From: Thioclava marina
GTDB lineage: Bacteria; Pseudomonadota; Alphaproteobacteria; Rhodobacterales; Rhodobacteraceae
Length of the DNA stretch: 64,000 bases
Direction of reading: 5' to 3'
NCBI RefSeq assembly: GCF_002020135.1
Contig: NZ_MPZS01000001.1
Coordinates: 1,240,001 to 1,304,000, forward strand
The first letter of the stretch is position 1. The number at the start of each line of letters is the position of its first letter. Of this stretch, positions 1-8,677 are shown piece by piece. Both the position numbers and the translations under genes were made by a program. A model generated the notes under the pieces. That model did not search any database and had not been told where the DNA came from. It saw only the letters and a program-made list of their open reading frames with translations.

Positions 1-1
1 G

Positions 2-67
2 TCGGGCAAGCTCAAGATCGACGGCTCGATGGGCCTTGCGATGCAGCTGGGAGCGGCTCTGGCCTGA
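2..67 (+). CDS. SCP2 sterol-binding-like protein, C-terminal fragment
   Basis: Only the last 21 codons lie in the window. They read SGKLKIDGSMGLAMQLGAAL followed by Ala and a stop. This resembles the tail of SCP2 (sterol carrier protein 2) domain proteins, where a conserved G-x-hydrophobic-G-D/S strand leads into the last amphipathic helix that closes the lipid-binding tunnel. The TGA overlaps the ATG of the following hydrolase gene (ATGA-type overlap), so the two are probably translationally coupled and may share a lipid-related role. The call rests on a short stretch and is tentative. Confidence 0.5.
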   Translation, partial: SGKLKIDGSMGLAMQLGAALA

Positions 68-1050
68 TGGAGCGCGCGCCCCTTTTCGAACAGATCGCGC
101 GCGGCCCCGGGGGCGGCGCGGCCTATTGGCTGACGGCCCGCGACGGTGTTCGCATCCGCTTCGGTCACTGGCCCAGCCCCCCTCAGCCGCGCGGGACCGT
201 GTTCCTGTTGTGCGGGCGCACCGAATACATCGAAAAATACGGCCCTGCCGCGGCGGATTTCGCCGCGCGGGGCTACGCGATGCTGGCCATCGACTGGCGC
301 GGCCAGGGCCTTGCCGATCGCATTCTGACCCATGCCCCCGAAAAGGGCCATGTCGGCGGGCTTCAGGACTACCAGTGGGATCTTCACGCGGTGATCGACG
401 CCGCGGACGAGTTGGGTCTTCCCCAGCCCTATTTTCTGGTCGGGCATTCGATGGGCGGCGCAATCGGCCTGCGCGCGATCGAACACGAGCATCACCGTTT
501 TTCCGCAGCCGCCTTCTCCGCTCCGATGTGGGGGATCAAGGCCCCCGCGCTGCTGCACCCGTTCCGCATCCTGATCGCGCAGCTTCTGGGGGATTCCTTC
601 CTTGCCGAAGCCTACCCGCCCGGGATGAATGGCACGACCTATGTCTACCGCGACAGCTTTCTCGCGAACCGGCTGACACGCGACCCCGAGATGTGGTCCT
701 GGCTGATCGACCAGGCCGCGAAACACCCCGACTTGACGCTTGCCGGCCCGACGATCCACTGGGTTGCCGAAAGCCTTCTGGAGTGCGAGGCGCTGGCTGC
801 CCTGCCTTCGCCCGACCTGCCCTGCTATTGCGGGCTCGGGGCGGCGGAGAAAATCGTGCATTGCCCGGCGGTGCATGACCGCATGAACCGCTGGCCCAAG
901 GGCAAGCTCGACGTCATCCCCGAGGCCGAGCACGAACTCATGATGGAGATCCCCTCCACGCGCGCGCGCTTCTATGACGGCTGTGCGGCGCTGTTCGATG
1001 CGGCCGGCGGGCTCGCGGCCCGCGACGGCCTTACAGCTGAATCTGCGTGA
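67..1050 (+). CDS. pldB: alpha/beta hydrolase, lysophospholipase-like (PldB type)
   Basis: A 327-residue serine hydrolase without a signal peptide. The nucleophile elbow GHSMGG puts the catalytic Ser at residue 128. The block HEL near residue 281 fits the catalytic His, and an Asp between them completes the fold. The early motif IDWRGQGLADR with the preceding FLLCGRTEYIEKY block is typical of the PldB/monoacylglycerol-lipase group, which removes acyl chains from lysophospholipids or monoglycerides. The start codon overlaps the stop of the SCP2-like gene, so both probably sit in one lipid-metabolism transcript. The 3' end overlaps the convergent Anbu gene by 20 bp. The fold call is firm, the exact substrate is not. 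Confidence 0.85.
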   Translation: MERAPLFEQIARGPGGGAAYWLTARDGVRIRFGHWPSPPQPRGTVFLLCGRTEYIEKYGPAAADFAARGYAMLAIDWRGQGLADRILTHAPEKGHVGGLQDYQWDLHAVIDAADELGLPQPYFLVGHSMGGAIGLRAIEHEHHRFSAAAFSAPMWGIKAPALLHPFRILIAQLLGDSFLAEAYPPGMNGTTYVYRDSFLANRLTRDPEMWSWLIDQAAKHPDLTLAGPTIHWVAESLLECEALAALPSPDLPCYCGLGAAEKIVHCPAVHDRMNRWPKGKLDVIPEAEHELMMEIPSTRARFYDGCAALFDAAGGLAARDGLTAESA

Positions 1051-1756
1051 ACCCTTCGCGCAGCGCGTTCGACCAGGCTTCGGACATGCGCGCGAAATCG
1101 GAATCACCCGCCTCGATCCGGCGGCGCGTGCCGATCTTGCATTCGTCCTTGCGGATCACCGCGAGATCGAGCGGCATCCCCACCGAGAGGTTCGAGCGCA
1201 GCGTCGAATCCATCGACAAAAGCACGGCCTTTTGCGCGTCCTCGAGACTCGTCTCGGGGCGCACAACGCGATCGAGGATGGGCTTGCCATATTTGTGCTC
1301 GCCGATCTGCAGGAAGGGCGTGTCCTCGGTGGCTTCGATGAAATTGCCTTCCGGGTAGATCAGGAACATCCGCATCTCGCCGCCCGCGCGCTGACCCGCG
1401 ACGATCATCGAGGCCGAGGTCGAAATCCGCTCGGCATCCATGCGGCTGACGATATCCTTGCGAACGCCCGCCATCGTGTTGCCGATGATCTCGGCCACTT
1501 TGAGCATGGTCGGCGCTTCCATGATCGAGGTCTCGCCGGTCGCGTCCGACGCATCGACCGCTTCGCGCAGGCGCGCAAGCGTCGTCTGCGTGACCGAGAG
1601 CGAGCCCGCCGTCATGATCGCGATCACCCGCTCACCGGGGTCTTCGAAGGTAAACATCTTGCGATAGGTCGCGATATTGTCGAGCCCGCCATTCGTCCGG
1701 GTGTCGGACAGCAAAACCATGCCTTCATTGAGCAGAAGGCCCACACAGTAGGTCAT
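1031..1756 (-). CDS. Anbu-type proteasome homologue (proteasome-type protease)
   Basis: A 241-residue protein of the Ntn-hydrolase proteasome/HslV superfamily. It begins MTYCVGLLLNEGMVLLSDTR, so removal of Met exposes Thr at residue 2 as the expected N-terminal nucleophile. The SDTRTN block and the later GSLSVTQ stretch match the Anbu (ancestral beta subunit) group rather than HslV. There is no HslU-like unfoldase nearby. It is the last gene of a minus-strand run ATP-grasp, alpha-E, transglutaminase, Anbu, which is the established genomic context of Anbu. The gap to the transglutaminase stop is 33 bp. Substrates are unknown, and Anbu peptidase activity is reported to be weak or absent in several species. 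Confidence 0.92.
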   Translation of the reverse strand: MTYCVGLLLNEGMVLLSDTRTNGGLDNIATYRKMFTFEDPGERVIAIMTAGSLSVTQTTLARLREAVDASDATGETSIMEAPTMLKVAEIIGNTMAGVRKDIVSRMDAERISTSASMIVAGQRAGGEMRMFLIYPEGNFIEATEDTPFLQIGEHKYGKPILDRVVRPETSLEDAQKAVLLSMDSTLRSNLSVGMPLDLAVIRKDECKIGTRRRIEAGDSDFARMSEAWSNALREGFTQIQL

Positions 1757-1789
1757 AGTCGTCCCCTGATCCCCTGACAGACGCGCAAT

Positions 1790-2602
1790 CTATTGCTGGA
1801 GCTGTTCCAGCGCAACTGTGACGTCCAGTCGCTCCTCGCCCGCGCCCTGAGTGATCCCACGGATCGGCGCGGCCTCGCGCGCATCCAACCCGGAGCCAAG
1901 CCGGATATAGCGCTCGTCGGGGCAGCATGCGTTGGCCGGGTCGAAGCCGATCCAGCCGATCCCCTCGACCCAGATCTCGGCCCAGGCATGGGCCGCCTCA
2001 TGCGGCGCGCCATCTTCGGTCGCGAACAGGTAACCCGAAACGTAACGCGCTGGCATATCGACCGCGCGCGCCGCCGCGATCAGCGCATGGGCATGGTCCT
2101 GACAGACCCCCTCGCCCTGCGTCAGCGCCTCGGCGGCGGTGGTGTGGGTGTGGGTGACTCCGGGCTTGTAGGCGATCGCCTCGGCGACAGCGGAGCTGAG
2201 ACGGTGCGCCCGATCAAGCATGTCCGACGCGCCCTCGACGGCGCTCTCGCCCAGTTCCTGAAGCGCATCGTCGATCCAGGTCGCAACGGTCTCGCGCAGA
2301 TATGCCATGGGATGAACGAGCTCGCGGTGGCCGCGCAGCACGCCCGAGGTGTCGAAGGTTTCGACCTGCCCGGTGACCGTGACCGTGACGGCCTCCACCG
2401 GCGGGCGGATCGACCAACCCTCGACCCGGTCACCCGCGCCATCGCGAAACGCCCCCCCCTTCACGCCCCCTTCGACGGACACCGACCAGTCGATCGTGCG
2501 TTGTCCGTCGAAGCGCGAGGGAAAGAGGCGCAGCGATTGCACCGCAGCCCCCATCGGCGCGTCGTAATCATAGGTCGTGACATGATTGACCGTGAGGATC
2601 AT
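1790..2602 (-). CDS. transglutaminase-like cysteine peptidase family protein
   Basis: A 270-residue protein. An N-terminal beta region (about residues 1-85, with the motif QSLRLFPSRFDGQRTIDW) of the bacterial transglutaminase N-terminal type precedes a papain-like transglutaminase core. The catalytic triad is visible as Cys167 (GEGVCQDHA), His205 (HEAAHAWAE) and Asp221 (GFDPAN). No signal peptide or membrane helix is seen, so it should act in the cytoplasm. Its start overlaps the stop of the alpha-E gene by 4 bp (ATGA). In this operon type it is proposed to hydrolyse or transfer amide bonds on a peptide made or modified by the ATP-grasp and alpha-E partners. That role is inference. Confidence 0.9.
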   Translation of the reverse strand: MILTVNHVTTYDYDAPMGAAVQSLRLFPSRFDGQRTIDWSVSVEGGVKGGAFRDGAGDRVEGWSIRPPVEAVTVTVTGQVETFDTSGVLRGHRELVHPMAYLRETVATWIDDALQELGESAVEGASDMLDRAHRLSSAVAEAIAYKPGVTHTHTTAAEALTQGEGVCQDHAHALIAAARAVDMPARYVSGYLFATEDGAPHEAAHAWAEIWVEGIGWIGFDPANACCPDERYIRLGSGLDAREAAPIRGITQGAGEERLDVTVALEQLQQ

Positions 2603-3561
2603 CGCGCATCTCCCGACAGGTAGTTGCGTTGCACAAGCCCGGCCAGATCGCCGATCTCACCGATGAAGCGGGTGAGAAACTCGTGCAGCCCCTCGTCGAA
2701 TATCTCTGTCACCTGGGTTTGTTCGAGTTCGCGCACGAGGCCGCGCACCCGGATCTGCACCGGTCCGCTCGCCGTCTCGTCCCCATAGAAGCGCCCGATA
2801 TTCTCGAGATGATGCAGCGCCTTGCGCATTGCCGACATCAGCGAGCGCGGGCTCGCCGGGTTGAGAATGAGGAAATCGGCGATTTTCGAAGCGGTGATGT
2901 CGCCGCCGTAAGCCCAGTGGAAGGCGCGATAGGATTGAAGTGCCCGCAAGAGGACCTGCCACTGGTAATTGTCGAAGCCCGTGCCGACCATCTCCACCGA
3001 GGGCAGCAGCACGAAATACTTCACGTCGATCAGGCGCGCGGTGTTGTCGGCCCGTTCCAGCGCATAGCCGAGGTTCATGAAGAAGAACCCGTCATTGCGC
3101 AGCATCGTCGCGTCCATCGCGCCGCGCATCATCGCGGATTGGCGCGCAACCCATTCGCAGAGCTCCGTCGTCTCCCATTCCGAACGCGGCTGGCGTTCGA
3201 TCTGGCGGATTTCCTGAAACGCGGTGTTGAGCGTATCCCAGACCTGACCGGTGATCGCGGTGCGCACGATCCGTGCATTCTCGCGGGCACGCTCGATGCA
3301 GGAAATCACCGAGGACGGATTGTCGCGGTCAAAGAACAGGTAGCTCTCGATATTGCGCTGTACCGGATCGCCATATTTCTCGGCAAAGCCATCCGCAGTG
3401 CCCGAAGCCTGCAAAAGGCTCTCCCATTCCGAGCGATAGCCGTGCCCTGCCGAGGGCGTCAGCGCGATCCGGGCACCCACCTCAAGCAGGCGCGCCATGG
3501 TTTCCGCACGCTCCATGTAGCGCGCGATCCAGAAGAGGTTTTCCGCCGTCCGGCTCAGCAT
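2599..3561 (-). CDS. alpha-E domain protein
   Basis: A 320-residue all-helical protein starting MLSRTAENLFWIARYMERAE, the standard start of the alpha-E family. I therefore take the internal ATG at 3561 rather than the upstream extension, which would run back into the ATP-grasp gene. The conserved ERADNTARLIDVKY stretch and the late RNYLSGD tail fit the family. Biochemical activity is unknown. Alpha-E proteins are nearly always encoded next to a circularly permuted ATP-grasp and a transglutaminase, as here. Upstream spacing to the ATP-grasp stop is 7 bp, and the downstream 4-bp overlap couples it to the transglutaminase. Confidence 0.9.
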   Translation of the reverse strand: MLSRTAENLFWIARYMERAETMARLLEVGARIALTPSAGHGYRSEWESLLQASGTADGFAEKYGDPVQRNIESYLFFDRDNPSSVISCIERARENARIVRTAITGQVWDTLNTAFQEIRQIERQPRSEWETTELCEWVARQSAMMRGAMDATMLRNDGFFFMNLGYALERADNTARLIDVKYFVLLPSVEMVGTGFDNYQWQVLLRALQSYRAFHWAYGGDITASKIADFLILNPASPRSLMSAMRKALHHLENIGRFYGDETASGPVQIRVRGLVRELEQTQVTEIFDEGLHEFLTRFIGEIGDLAGLVQRNYLSGDAR

Positions 3562-3568
3562 GTCACAA

Positions 3569-4996
3569 TCACTCCGCCAGAACCCAGGTATCCTTGACCC
3601 CGCCACCCTGCGACGAGTTCACCACGAGCGAGCCTTCGGTCAGCGCCACGCGCGTCAGCCCACCCGGCACCAGCTCGACCTTCTCGCCCACGAGGCAATA
3701 GGGACGCAGGTCGACATGACGTGGCGCCACCCCCTCTTCCACGAAGGTCGGCGTCGTCGAGAGCGCCAGCGTCGGCTGGGCGATGTAGTTAACCGGGTTG
3801 TCCTGGATCTTGATGCGGAAGGTCTCGATCTGCTCCTTCGTGGCTTTCGGCCCTACGAGCATCCCGTAACCGCCCGATCCGTGAACCTCCTTGACCACCA
3901 GCTCGGGCAGGTGATCGAGCACGTATTTCAGGTCATCGGGCTTGGCGCACTGCCATGTCGGCACATTCTCCAGAAGCGGCTCCTCACCGAGATAGAAACG
4001 CACCATCTCGGGCACGAACGTGTAGATCGCCTTGTCGTCGGCCACGCCCGCTCCCGGCGCCGAACAGATCGTCACCCCGCCCGAACGGTAGACATCCATC
4101 AGCCCCGGCACGCCCAGCATCGAGTCGGGCCGGAAACAGAGCGGGTCGATGAAAGCGTCGTCGATGCGGCGATAGATCACGTCGACCTTCTTCGGGCCTT
4201 CGGTCGTGCGCATCCAGCAGAACCCGCCCTCGACAAACAGATCCGCCCCCTCGACCAGCTCGACCCCCATCAGGTCGGCAAGGAAGGAGTGCTCGTAATA
4301 GGCGGAGTTGAAATGACCCGGCGTGAGAATTGCGATCGTCGGTTCACGGTCGCATTTCGCGGGCGCCACCGAGGCCAGCGTACGGCGGAGCGCGTCGGGA
4401 TAGCCATCGACCGGCTCGATCCGGTTCTCGCGGAAGAGCTGCGGGAACATGCGCATCATGATCTCGCGGTTCTCGAGCATGTAGGAGACGCCCGAGGGCG
4501 TGCGGCAATTGTCCTCGAGCACATAGAACTCGTCCGGCCCGGTCCGCACGAGATCGATGCCGACGATATGGGAATAGATACCGCGCGGCGGAATAAACCC
4601 TGAAACCGCCCGCTCATAGGCCTCGTTCTGATAGACAAGCCGCGCCGGGATGCGGCCAGCGCGCACGATCTCGCCGCGCCCGTACACATCGAGAAGGAAG
4701 GCGTTGAGCGCGCGGGCACGTTGCTTGATGCCGCGCTCGAGCTTGCGCCATTCGCTCTGCGTGAAGACACGGGGGAACATGTCGAAGGGGATCAGACGAT
4801 CCGGGTCGCCGCCTTCGCCATAAACCGCGAAGGTGATGCCGATGCGGCGAAACAGCGCCTCGGCCTCGGCCTGTTTCATTGCGCGCAGTTCCGCAGGCAT
4901 TTCGCGCATCCAGCCATCAAGCCCGGAATAGGGCTGGCGAACCCTGCCCCCATCGAACATCTCGTTGAAATACTCGGTCATCGCGAACGCATTCAC
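3569..4996 (-). CDS. circularly permuted type 2 ATP-grasp protein
   Basis: A 475-residue protein of the circularly permuted ATP-grasp family, which forms amide or peptide bonds through an acyl-phosphate intermediate. Typical blocks are YGRGEIVRAGRIP, the ILTPGHFNSAYYEHSFLA segment and KEVHGSGGYGMLVGP, a glycine-rich ATP-binding loop. The tail LVVNSSQGGGVKDTWVL is the usual C-terminus. It is the first gene of the Anbu operon. The ATG at 4996 follows an AGGGGAG ribosome site, and a second Met five codons later is an alternative start. The roughly 205-bp gap to the divergent pepF should hold promoters for both. The substrate is unknown and a peptide-tagging role is inferred from context. Confidence 0.92.
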   Translation of the reverse strand: MNAFAMTEYFNEMFDGGRVRQPYSGLDGWMREMPAELRAMKQAEAEALFRRIGITFAVYGEGGDPDRLIPFDMFPRVFTQSEWRKLERGIKQRARALNAFLLDVYGRGEIVRAGRIPARLVYQNEAYERAVSGFIPPRGIYSHIVGIDLVRTGPDEFYVLEDNCRTPSGVSYMLENREIMMRMFPQLFRENRIEPVDGYPDALRRTLASVAPAKCDREPTIAILTPGHFNSAYYEHSFLADLMGVELVEGADLFVEGGFCWMRTTEGPKKVDVIYRRIDDAFIDPLCFRPDSMLGVPGLMDVYRSGGVTICSAPGAGVADDKAIYTFVPEMVRFYLGEEPLLENVPTWQCAKPDDLKYVLDHLPELVVKEVHGSGGYGMLVGPKATKEQIETFRIKIQDNPVNYIAQPTLALSTTPTFVEEGVAPRHVDLRPYCLVGEKVELVPGGLTRVALTEGSLVVNSSQGGGVKDTWVLAE

Positions 4997-5201
4997 TCCC
5001 CTGCTCTTTCCCCATCTCTAGGTCGTGATCACGATGAGGAAAAGCCGATCCCCGATGTTAACGTTCCCAATAGCTTCAGAGAAACGCCATTTGACAGGCA
5101 TTGCCTAAAATTTGTGCACACCCTTTACACCTGCCCCACCCTTGCCAGTCCCGCCTCGCTGCCCCTATCTGAGTGACAACGCCAAACGTTGAGAGGATAG
5201 C

Positions 5202-7022
5202 ATGACCATTTCGCCCCGCCGCCCCGTCTTCGATGCCAATGCAACCGGAGGCGCGTTCGGAGATCTGCCCGAATGGAACCTCAGCGACCTCTACACCGCC
5301 CCCGACGCACCCGAGCTGGCGCAAGACATGGAATGGCTGGAAAAGGCCTGCGCCGCCTTTGCCGCCGACTATGAGGGCAAACTCGCCGATCTCGACGCTG
5401 CGGGCATGGCAGAGTGCATCGCGCGCTATGAGGCGATCGAAGAGAAGGCAGGTCGCGTGATGTCCTATACGGGGCTGCGCTACTACCAGAACACCGTGGA
5501 CGCCGGCCGGGTGAAACTGCTGTCGGATGCGCAGGACAAGATCACCACCTACACCACGCCGCTCGTTTTCTTCAGCCTCGAATTTAACCGCATCCCGGAC
5601 GACAGATACGAGGCCGTCTTCGCCGATCCGAAAGTGTCGCGCTACAAGCCCGTCTTCGACCGGATGCGCGCGATGAAGCCCTACCAGCTCTCCGACGAGC
5701 TGGAGAAGTTCCTGCATGATCAATCGGTCGTGGGCGCTGCCGCCTGGAACCGCCTCTTCGACGAGACCACCGCCGCGCTGGAATTCGACGTCGACGGCGA
5801 GATGCTCTCGCTGGAAGCCACAACCACGCTTCTCTCCGATCACGACCGCGCCAAGCGCGAAGCGGCCGCCCATGCGCTCGCCAAGGTCTTCGGCGAGAAC
5901 ATCCGCACTTTCTCGCGCATCCACAACACGCTGGCGAAGGAAAAGGAAATCGAGGATCGCTGGCGCAAGATGCCGACGCCCCAGACCGGCCGGCACCTGT
6001 CGAACGATGTCGAGCCCGAGGTGGTCGAGGCCCTGCGCAATGCCGTGGTCGCCGCCTATCCGCGCCTGTCGCATCGCTACTACGCGCTGAAAGCGAAATG
6101 GCTCGGCCTCGACAAGCTTCAGGTCTGGGACCGCAACGCACCCCTGCCGACCGAGGCGCCGCGCGACATCCAGTGGGACGAGGCGAAGGAAACCGTGCTC
6201 GACGCCTATGCGGGCTTCGATCCGCGCATGGCCGAGATCGCCCAGCCCTTCTTCGAGAAAGGCTGGATCGACGCGGGCGTGAAACCGGGCAAGGCGCCGG
6301 GTGCCTTCGCCCATCCGACCGTGACCACCGTGCACCCCTACGTGATGCTCAACTACCTGGGCAAACCGCGCGACGTGATGACGCTCGCGCATGAGCTGGG
6401 CCACGGCGTCCATCAGGTGCTGGCCGCGAAACAGGGCGAAATGCTCTCCTCGACCCCGCTGACGCTCGCGGAAACCGCGTCGGTCTTCGGCGAGATGCTG
6501 ACCTTCCGCAAGCTGCTCGCCGCCGCCAAGACCCGCGAAGAACGCAAGACGCTGCTCGCCGGCAAGGTCGAAGACATGATCAACACCGTCGTGCGCCAGA
6601 TCGCCTTCTACGATTTCGAATGCAAACTGCACGCAGCGCGCGCCCAAGGGGAGCTCACCCCCGAGGATATCAACGCGCTTTGGATGTCAGTGCAGGGCGA
6701 AAGCCTCGGCCCGGCCTTCGAGTTCATGGACGGATACGAAACCTTCTGGTCCTACATCCCGCACTTCGTCCACTCGCCCTTCTACGTCTACGCCTATGCC
6801 TTCGGCGACGGGTTGGTGAACGCGCTCTACGCCGCCTACGAGGCCCAGCCGAAGGGCTTCCAGGACAAGTATTTCGCGATGCTGGAGGCGGGCGGCTCGA
6901 TGCACCACAAGCAACTGCTCGCCCCCTTCGACCTCGACGCCTCGGACCCGGCCTTCTGGGACAAGGGCCTGTCGATGATCGAAGGCTTCATCGACGAGCT
7001 GGAGGCAATGGAAGAGGCCTGA
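5202..7022 (+). CDS. pepF: oligoendopeptidase F, M3 family
   Basis: A 606-residue cytoplasmic zinc metallopeptidase. The HEXXH motif HELGH sits at residues 397-401 and is followed by the downstream zinc-ligand helix TASVFGEM. Length and the C-terminal FVHSPFYVYAYAFGDGL block fit PepF of the M3B group, which cleaves oligopeptides of about 7-17 residues. The start ATG is preceded by GAGAGGATAGC. The gene is monocistronic: it is divergent from the Anbu operon and followed by a hairpin terminator. A function in peptide turnover downstream of proteases is the family role. Confidence 0.93.
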   Translation: MTISPRRPVFDANATGGAFGDLPEWNLSDLYTAPDAPELAQDMEWLEKACAAFAADYEGKLADLDAAGMAECIARYEAIEEKAGRVMSYTGLRYYQNTVDAGRVKLLSDAQDKITTYTTPLVFFSLEFNRIPDDRYEAVFADPKVSRYKPVFDRMRAMKPYQLSDELEKFLHDQSVVGAAAWNRLFDETTAALEFDVDGEMLSLEATTTLLSDHDRAKREAAAHALAKVFGENIRTFSRIHNTLAKEKEIEDRWRKMPTPQTGRHLSNDVEPEVVEALRNAVVAAYPRLSHRYYALKAKWLGLDKLQVWDRNAPLPTEAPRDIQWDEAKETVLDAYAGFDPRMAEIAQPFFEKGWIDAGVKPGKAPGAFAHPTVTTVHPYVMLNYLGKPRDVMTLAHELGHGVHQVLAAKQGEMLSSTPLTLAETASVFGEMLTFRKLLAAAKTREERKTLLAGKVEDMINTVVRQIAFYDFECKLHAARAQGELTPEDINALWMSVQGESLGPAFEFMDGYETFWSYIPHFVHSPFYVYAYAFGDGLVNALYAAYEAQPKGFQDKYFAMLEAGGSMHHKQLLAPFDLDASDPAFWDKGLSMIEGFIDELEAMEEA

Positions 7023-7040
7023 TCGCCCCTTCCTCTTGGC

Positions 7041-7090
7041 CTAAATATCCCGGGGGTGAGGCGCATCGCGCCGAGGGGGCAGCGCCCCCT
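7041..7090. repeat. intergenic repeat-family element (copy a)
   Basis: Just after pepF the sequence holds 'taaatatcccggggg' and then 'gagggggcagcgccccct', a short GC palindrome. The same two modules recur at 20697-20829 and partly at 53441-53483. Comparable pieces are common between genes in Rhodobacteraceae genomes. It is non-coding and its role is unknown. Confidence 0.5.
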
Positions 7091-7107
7091 CCCCCTCCCG
7101 AAAAGCA

Positions 7108-7140
7108 AACGCCCGCGCCGAGGTCATTGGCACGGGCGTT
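7108..7140. terminator. bidirectional hairpin terminator between pepF and the Hint gene
   Basis: Arms aacgcccgcgcc (7108-7119) and ggcacgggcgtt (7129-7140) pair with one mismatch around a 9-base loop. The plus strand continues cttcatttt, and the minus strand continues gcttttcg. It lies between two convergent genes, so it can serve both. Confidence 0.75.
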
Positions 7141-7167
7141 CTTCATTTTCGGCTGCCCGGACAGGGA

Positions 7168-7962
7168 TCAGATCAGCATTTCCTCGACCTCGAAGCGGGT
7201 CAGGCGCGGCGCGCAGAGCGGGCCGAAATCGCGCAACCGTTCGATTTGCGGGAAAAGCGCGGTGAAGAGCTCGGCCATGCGCGGGTCGATCATTCGCTCG
7301 ATCCCCTCTCCGGGATGATAGCTCTCGATCTCCATGCCGCCGACCTTGAGCGACCCGTGATGCTCAAGCAAGACGTGATAGGCGCTGACCGGCGAGGCCG
7401 GCGTGACCTCGATCACGCTGACCCCGTCGACGAAACCCGCGATCGGCGCATAGGCGGTTTCGATCCCCATCCGCGCGCGCAGCCGCGCATCGCGCAGGCA
7501 AAGCCGCGCATGTGGGCCAAGCACCAGATCTGGCATCGGACGGCCATGGCCAAAGGCCTCGGCTGTGATACGGATCAGCTTGTGCGCCTCCTCGGCCGAG
7601 GCGGGAAAAAGCGTCATCGAGCCGATCCAGGTCACGGTTTCGATACGCTCGTCGGCGGTGATCACCCGCATCCCCGGCACGAGATCCTCGACCGCGACGG
7701 GGCCGTCCTCGGTCGCGAGGACCGAGCCGCGCGCGAGCGCCGAGAAGGCTTCCTCGAAGAGCGGAATCGCCGGGGCAATGCGGACTTCCTCCTCGATGTG
7801 CCCGGTCGGGCCGAGCCACATCGTGGTATAGCGCCGCGTCATCGCCGAAGCGCGCAGCGTGCGCTTCGGCGAAGGCGGTGTGGCACGCAGAACGCGGGGC
7901 GCCTGCATGTCAGTCGCAGTGCGGAGAGAACCTGCCTCCGCGGACCGGTGGGTCATATTCAT
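7168..7962 (-). CDS. Hint-domain protein, catalytic Cys apparently missing
   Basis: A 264-residue protein of the Rhodobacteraceae Hint-domain type. After a poorly conserved N-terminal segment of about 70 residues, the block ARGSVLATEDGPVAVEDL and then PGMRVITADERIETVTWIG matches the start of a Hedgehog/intein fold (G-T/S-x-I/L-x-T-x-x-G-x-x-x-V-E-x-L). Active Hint domains begin with Cys (CFxxGT). Here the equivalent position reads A-L-A-R-G-S, so the Cys seems replaced by Ala. The later SAYHVLLEHHG block is the usual histidine-rich end of the domain. No transmembrane segment is visible. It probably does not self-process. Biological role is unknown. Confidence 0.8.
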   Translation of the reverse strand: MNMTHRSAEAGSLRTATDMQAPRVLRATPPSPKRTLRASAMTRRYTTMWLGPTGHIEEEVRIAPAIPLFEEAFSALARGSVLATEDGPVAVEDLVPGMRVITADERIETVTWIGSMTLFPASAEEAHKLIRITAEAFGHGRPMPDLVLGPHARLCLRDARLRARMGIETAYAPIAGFVDGVSVIEVTPASPVSAYHVLLEHHGSLKVGGMEIESYHPGEGIERMIDPRMAELFTALFPQIERLRDFGPLCAPRLTRFEVEEMLI

Positions 7963-8284
7963 GCGATCAGCCTTTCGGTCTGGTCACATCTGCTACGGCC
8001 CCCACCGGTTGCAGAGAGACAACCCAAAAATGCGCAGCTTGGGGCTCTGCGTCAAATTTTCCGTATTATTGTCCTCGCAGTGGAGCGCAGTCCGCAGGTG
8101 GCTTGTCGGAGTGTTTCGGGTGCGCGAACCGGCGGCCGTAATTTCGCCACATTGCAGATTCGAATCACCCGCGCCCCGGGAGCAGACCGAGACGCGGGTG
8201 ACAGTGGCCGGACTTGGCAGCGTCCGGCCGGGTCTCGCCCCGCGCGCCGGCATGACCAAAAGCGGTGCGCGGACGAGGTTCGGA
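7963..8284. other. 322-bp intergenic region without a supported gene
   Basis: Between the Hint gene and the 52-aa gene, both on the minus strand. Open frames here are arginine- and proline-rich with no family resemblance and no ribosome site. The 5' side should contain the Hint-gene promoter. I see no convincing hairpin or tRNA. A TTCGAAT block near 8160 was tested as a T-loop and rejected. Confidence 0.5.
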
Positions 8285-8443
8285 TCAGCGTGCGGCGGAG
8301 CGCGTCCGCTGCGGCCGCTCGGCGGCACGACGCTCGGCCAGCGGCTTGCGGTTGGCGCGCGCCCAGGGCATGGGCGTTTCGCAGCGGGCGGCCTCGGCCA
8401 GCATCGATTTCATCCAGCGGCGCGTCGGGTTTTTCTGGGTCAT
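8285..8443 (-). CDS. small basic conserved-type hypothetical protein (52 aa)
   Basis: The longer open frame contains an internal ATG at 8443 preceded at good distance by AGAGGAGG, the strongest ribosome site of this region, so the real product is 52 residues. It begins MTQKNPTRRWMKSMLAEAAR and continues with MPWARANRKPLAERRAAE. It is strongly basic, has no membrane segment, and carries an MPWAR block that I associate with short Rhodobacteraceae proteins of unknown function. The charge suggests nucleic acid or ribosome contact, but nothing in the sequence proves it. Confidence 0.65.
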   Translation of the reverse strand: MTQKNPTRRWMKSMLAEAARCETPMPWARANRKPLAERRAAERPQRTRSAAR

Positions 8444-8677
8444 TTTTCTGTGCCTCCTCTTGGGACCGGCTAGGTCCGGTTCGCCCCTTATATTACGAGC
8501 CAATGGGGCCAGCTTGAGGCGTTGAACATTTTTTTCAGGGGCCTGGCAGCGACCGATTGTGGCGCAGGCGCATTGTTTCAAATCACTGTGAAATCAGGGG
8601 CGTTTTACCAGCTTTGCCGCTGGAGCCGTCACAAATGGGGCGTCATTCGGTCCATCGCCCCCGCATTCATGCCCAAT

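Noticed and set aside
5076-6647. 523-residue minus-strand open frame
   Set aside because: It is antisense to pepF, which has an intact HEXXH motif and family-wide similarity. The shadow frame shows no recognisable motif.
8140-8200. TTCGAAT block resembling a tRNA T-loop
   Set aside because: The flanking bases do not form a 5-bp T-stem, and no acceptor or anticodon arm could be found on either strand.
7993-8328. 111-residue minus-strand open frame between the Hint gene and the 52-aa gene
   Set aside because: No ribosome site, low-complexity Arg/Pro composition and overlap with the better supported 52-aa gene.
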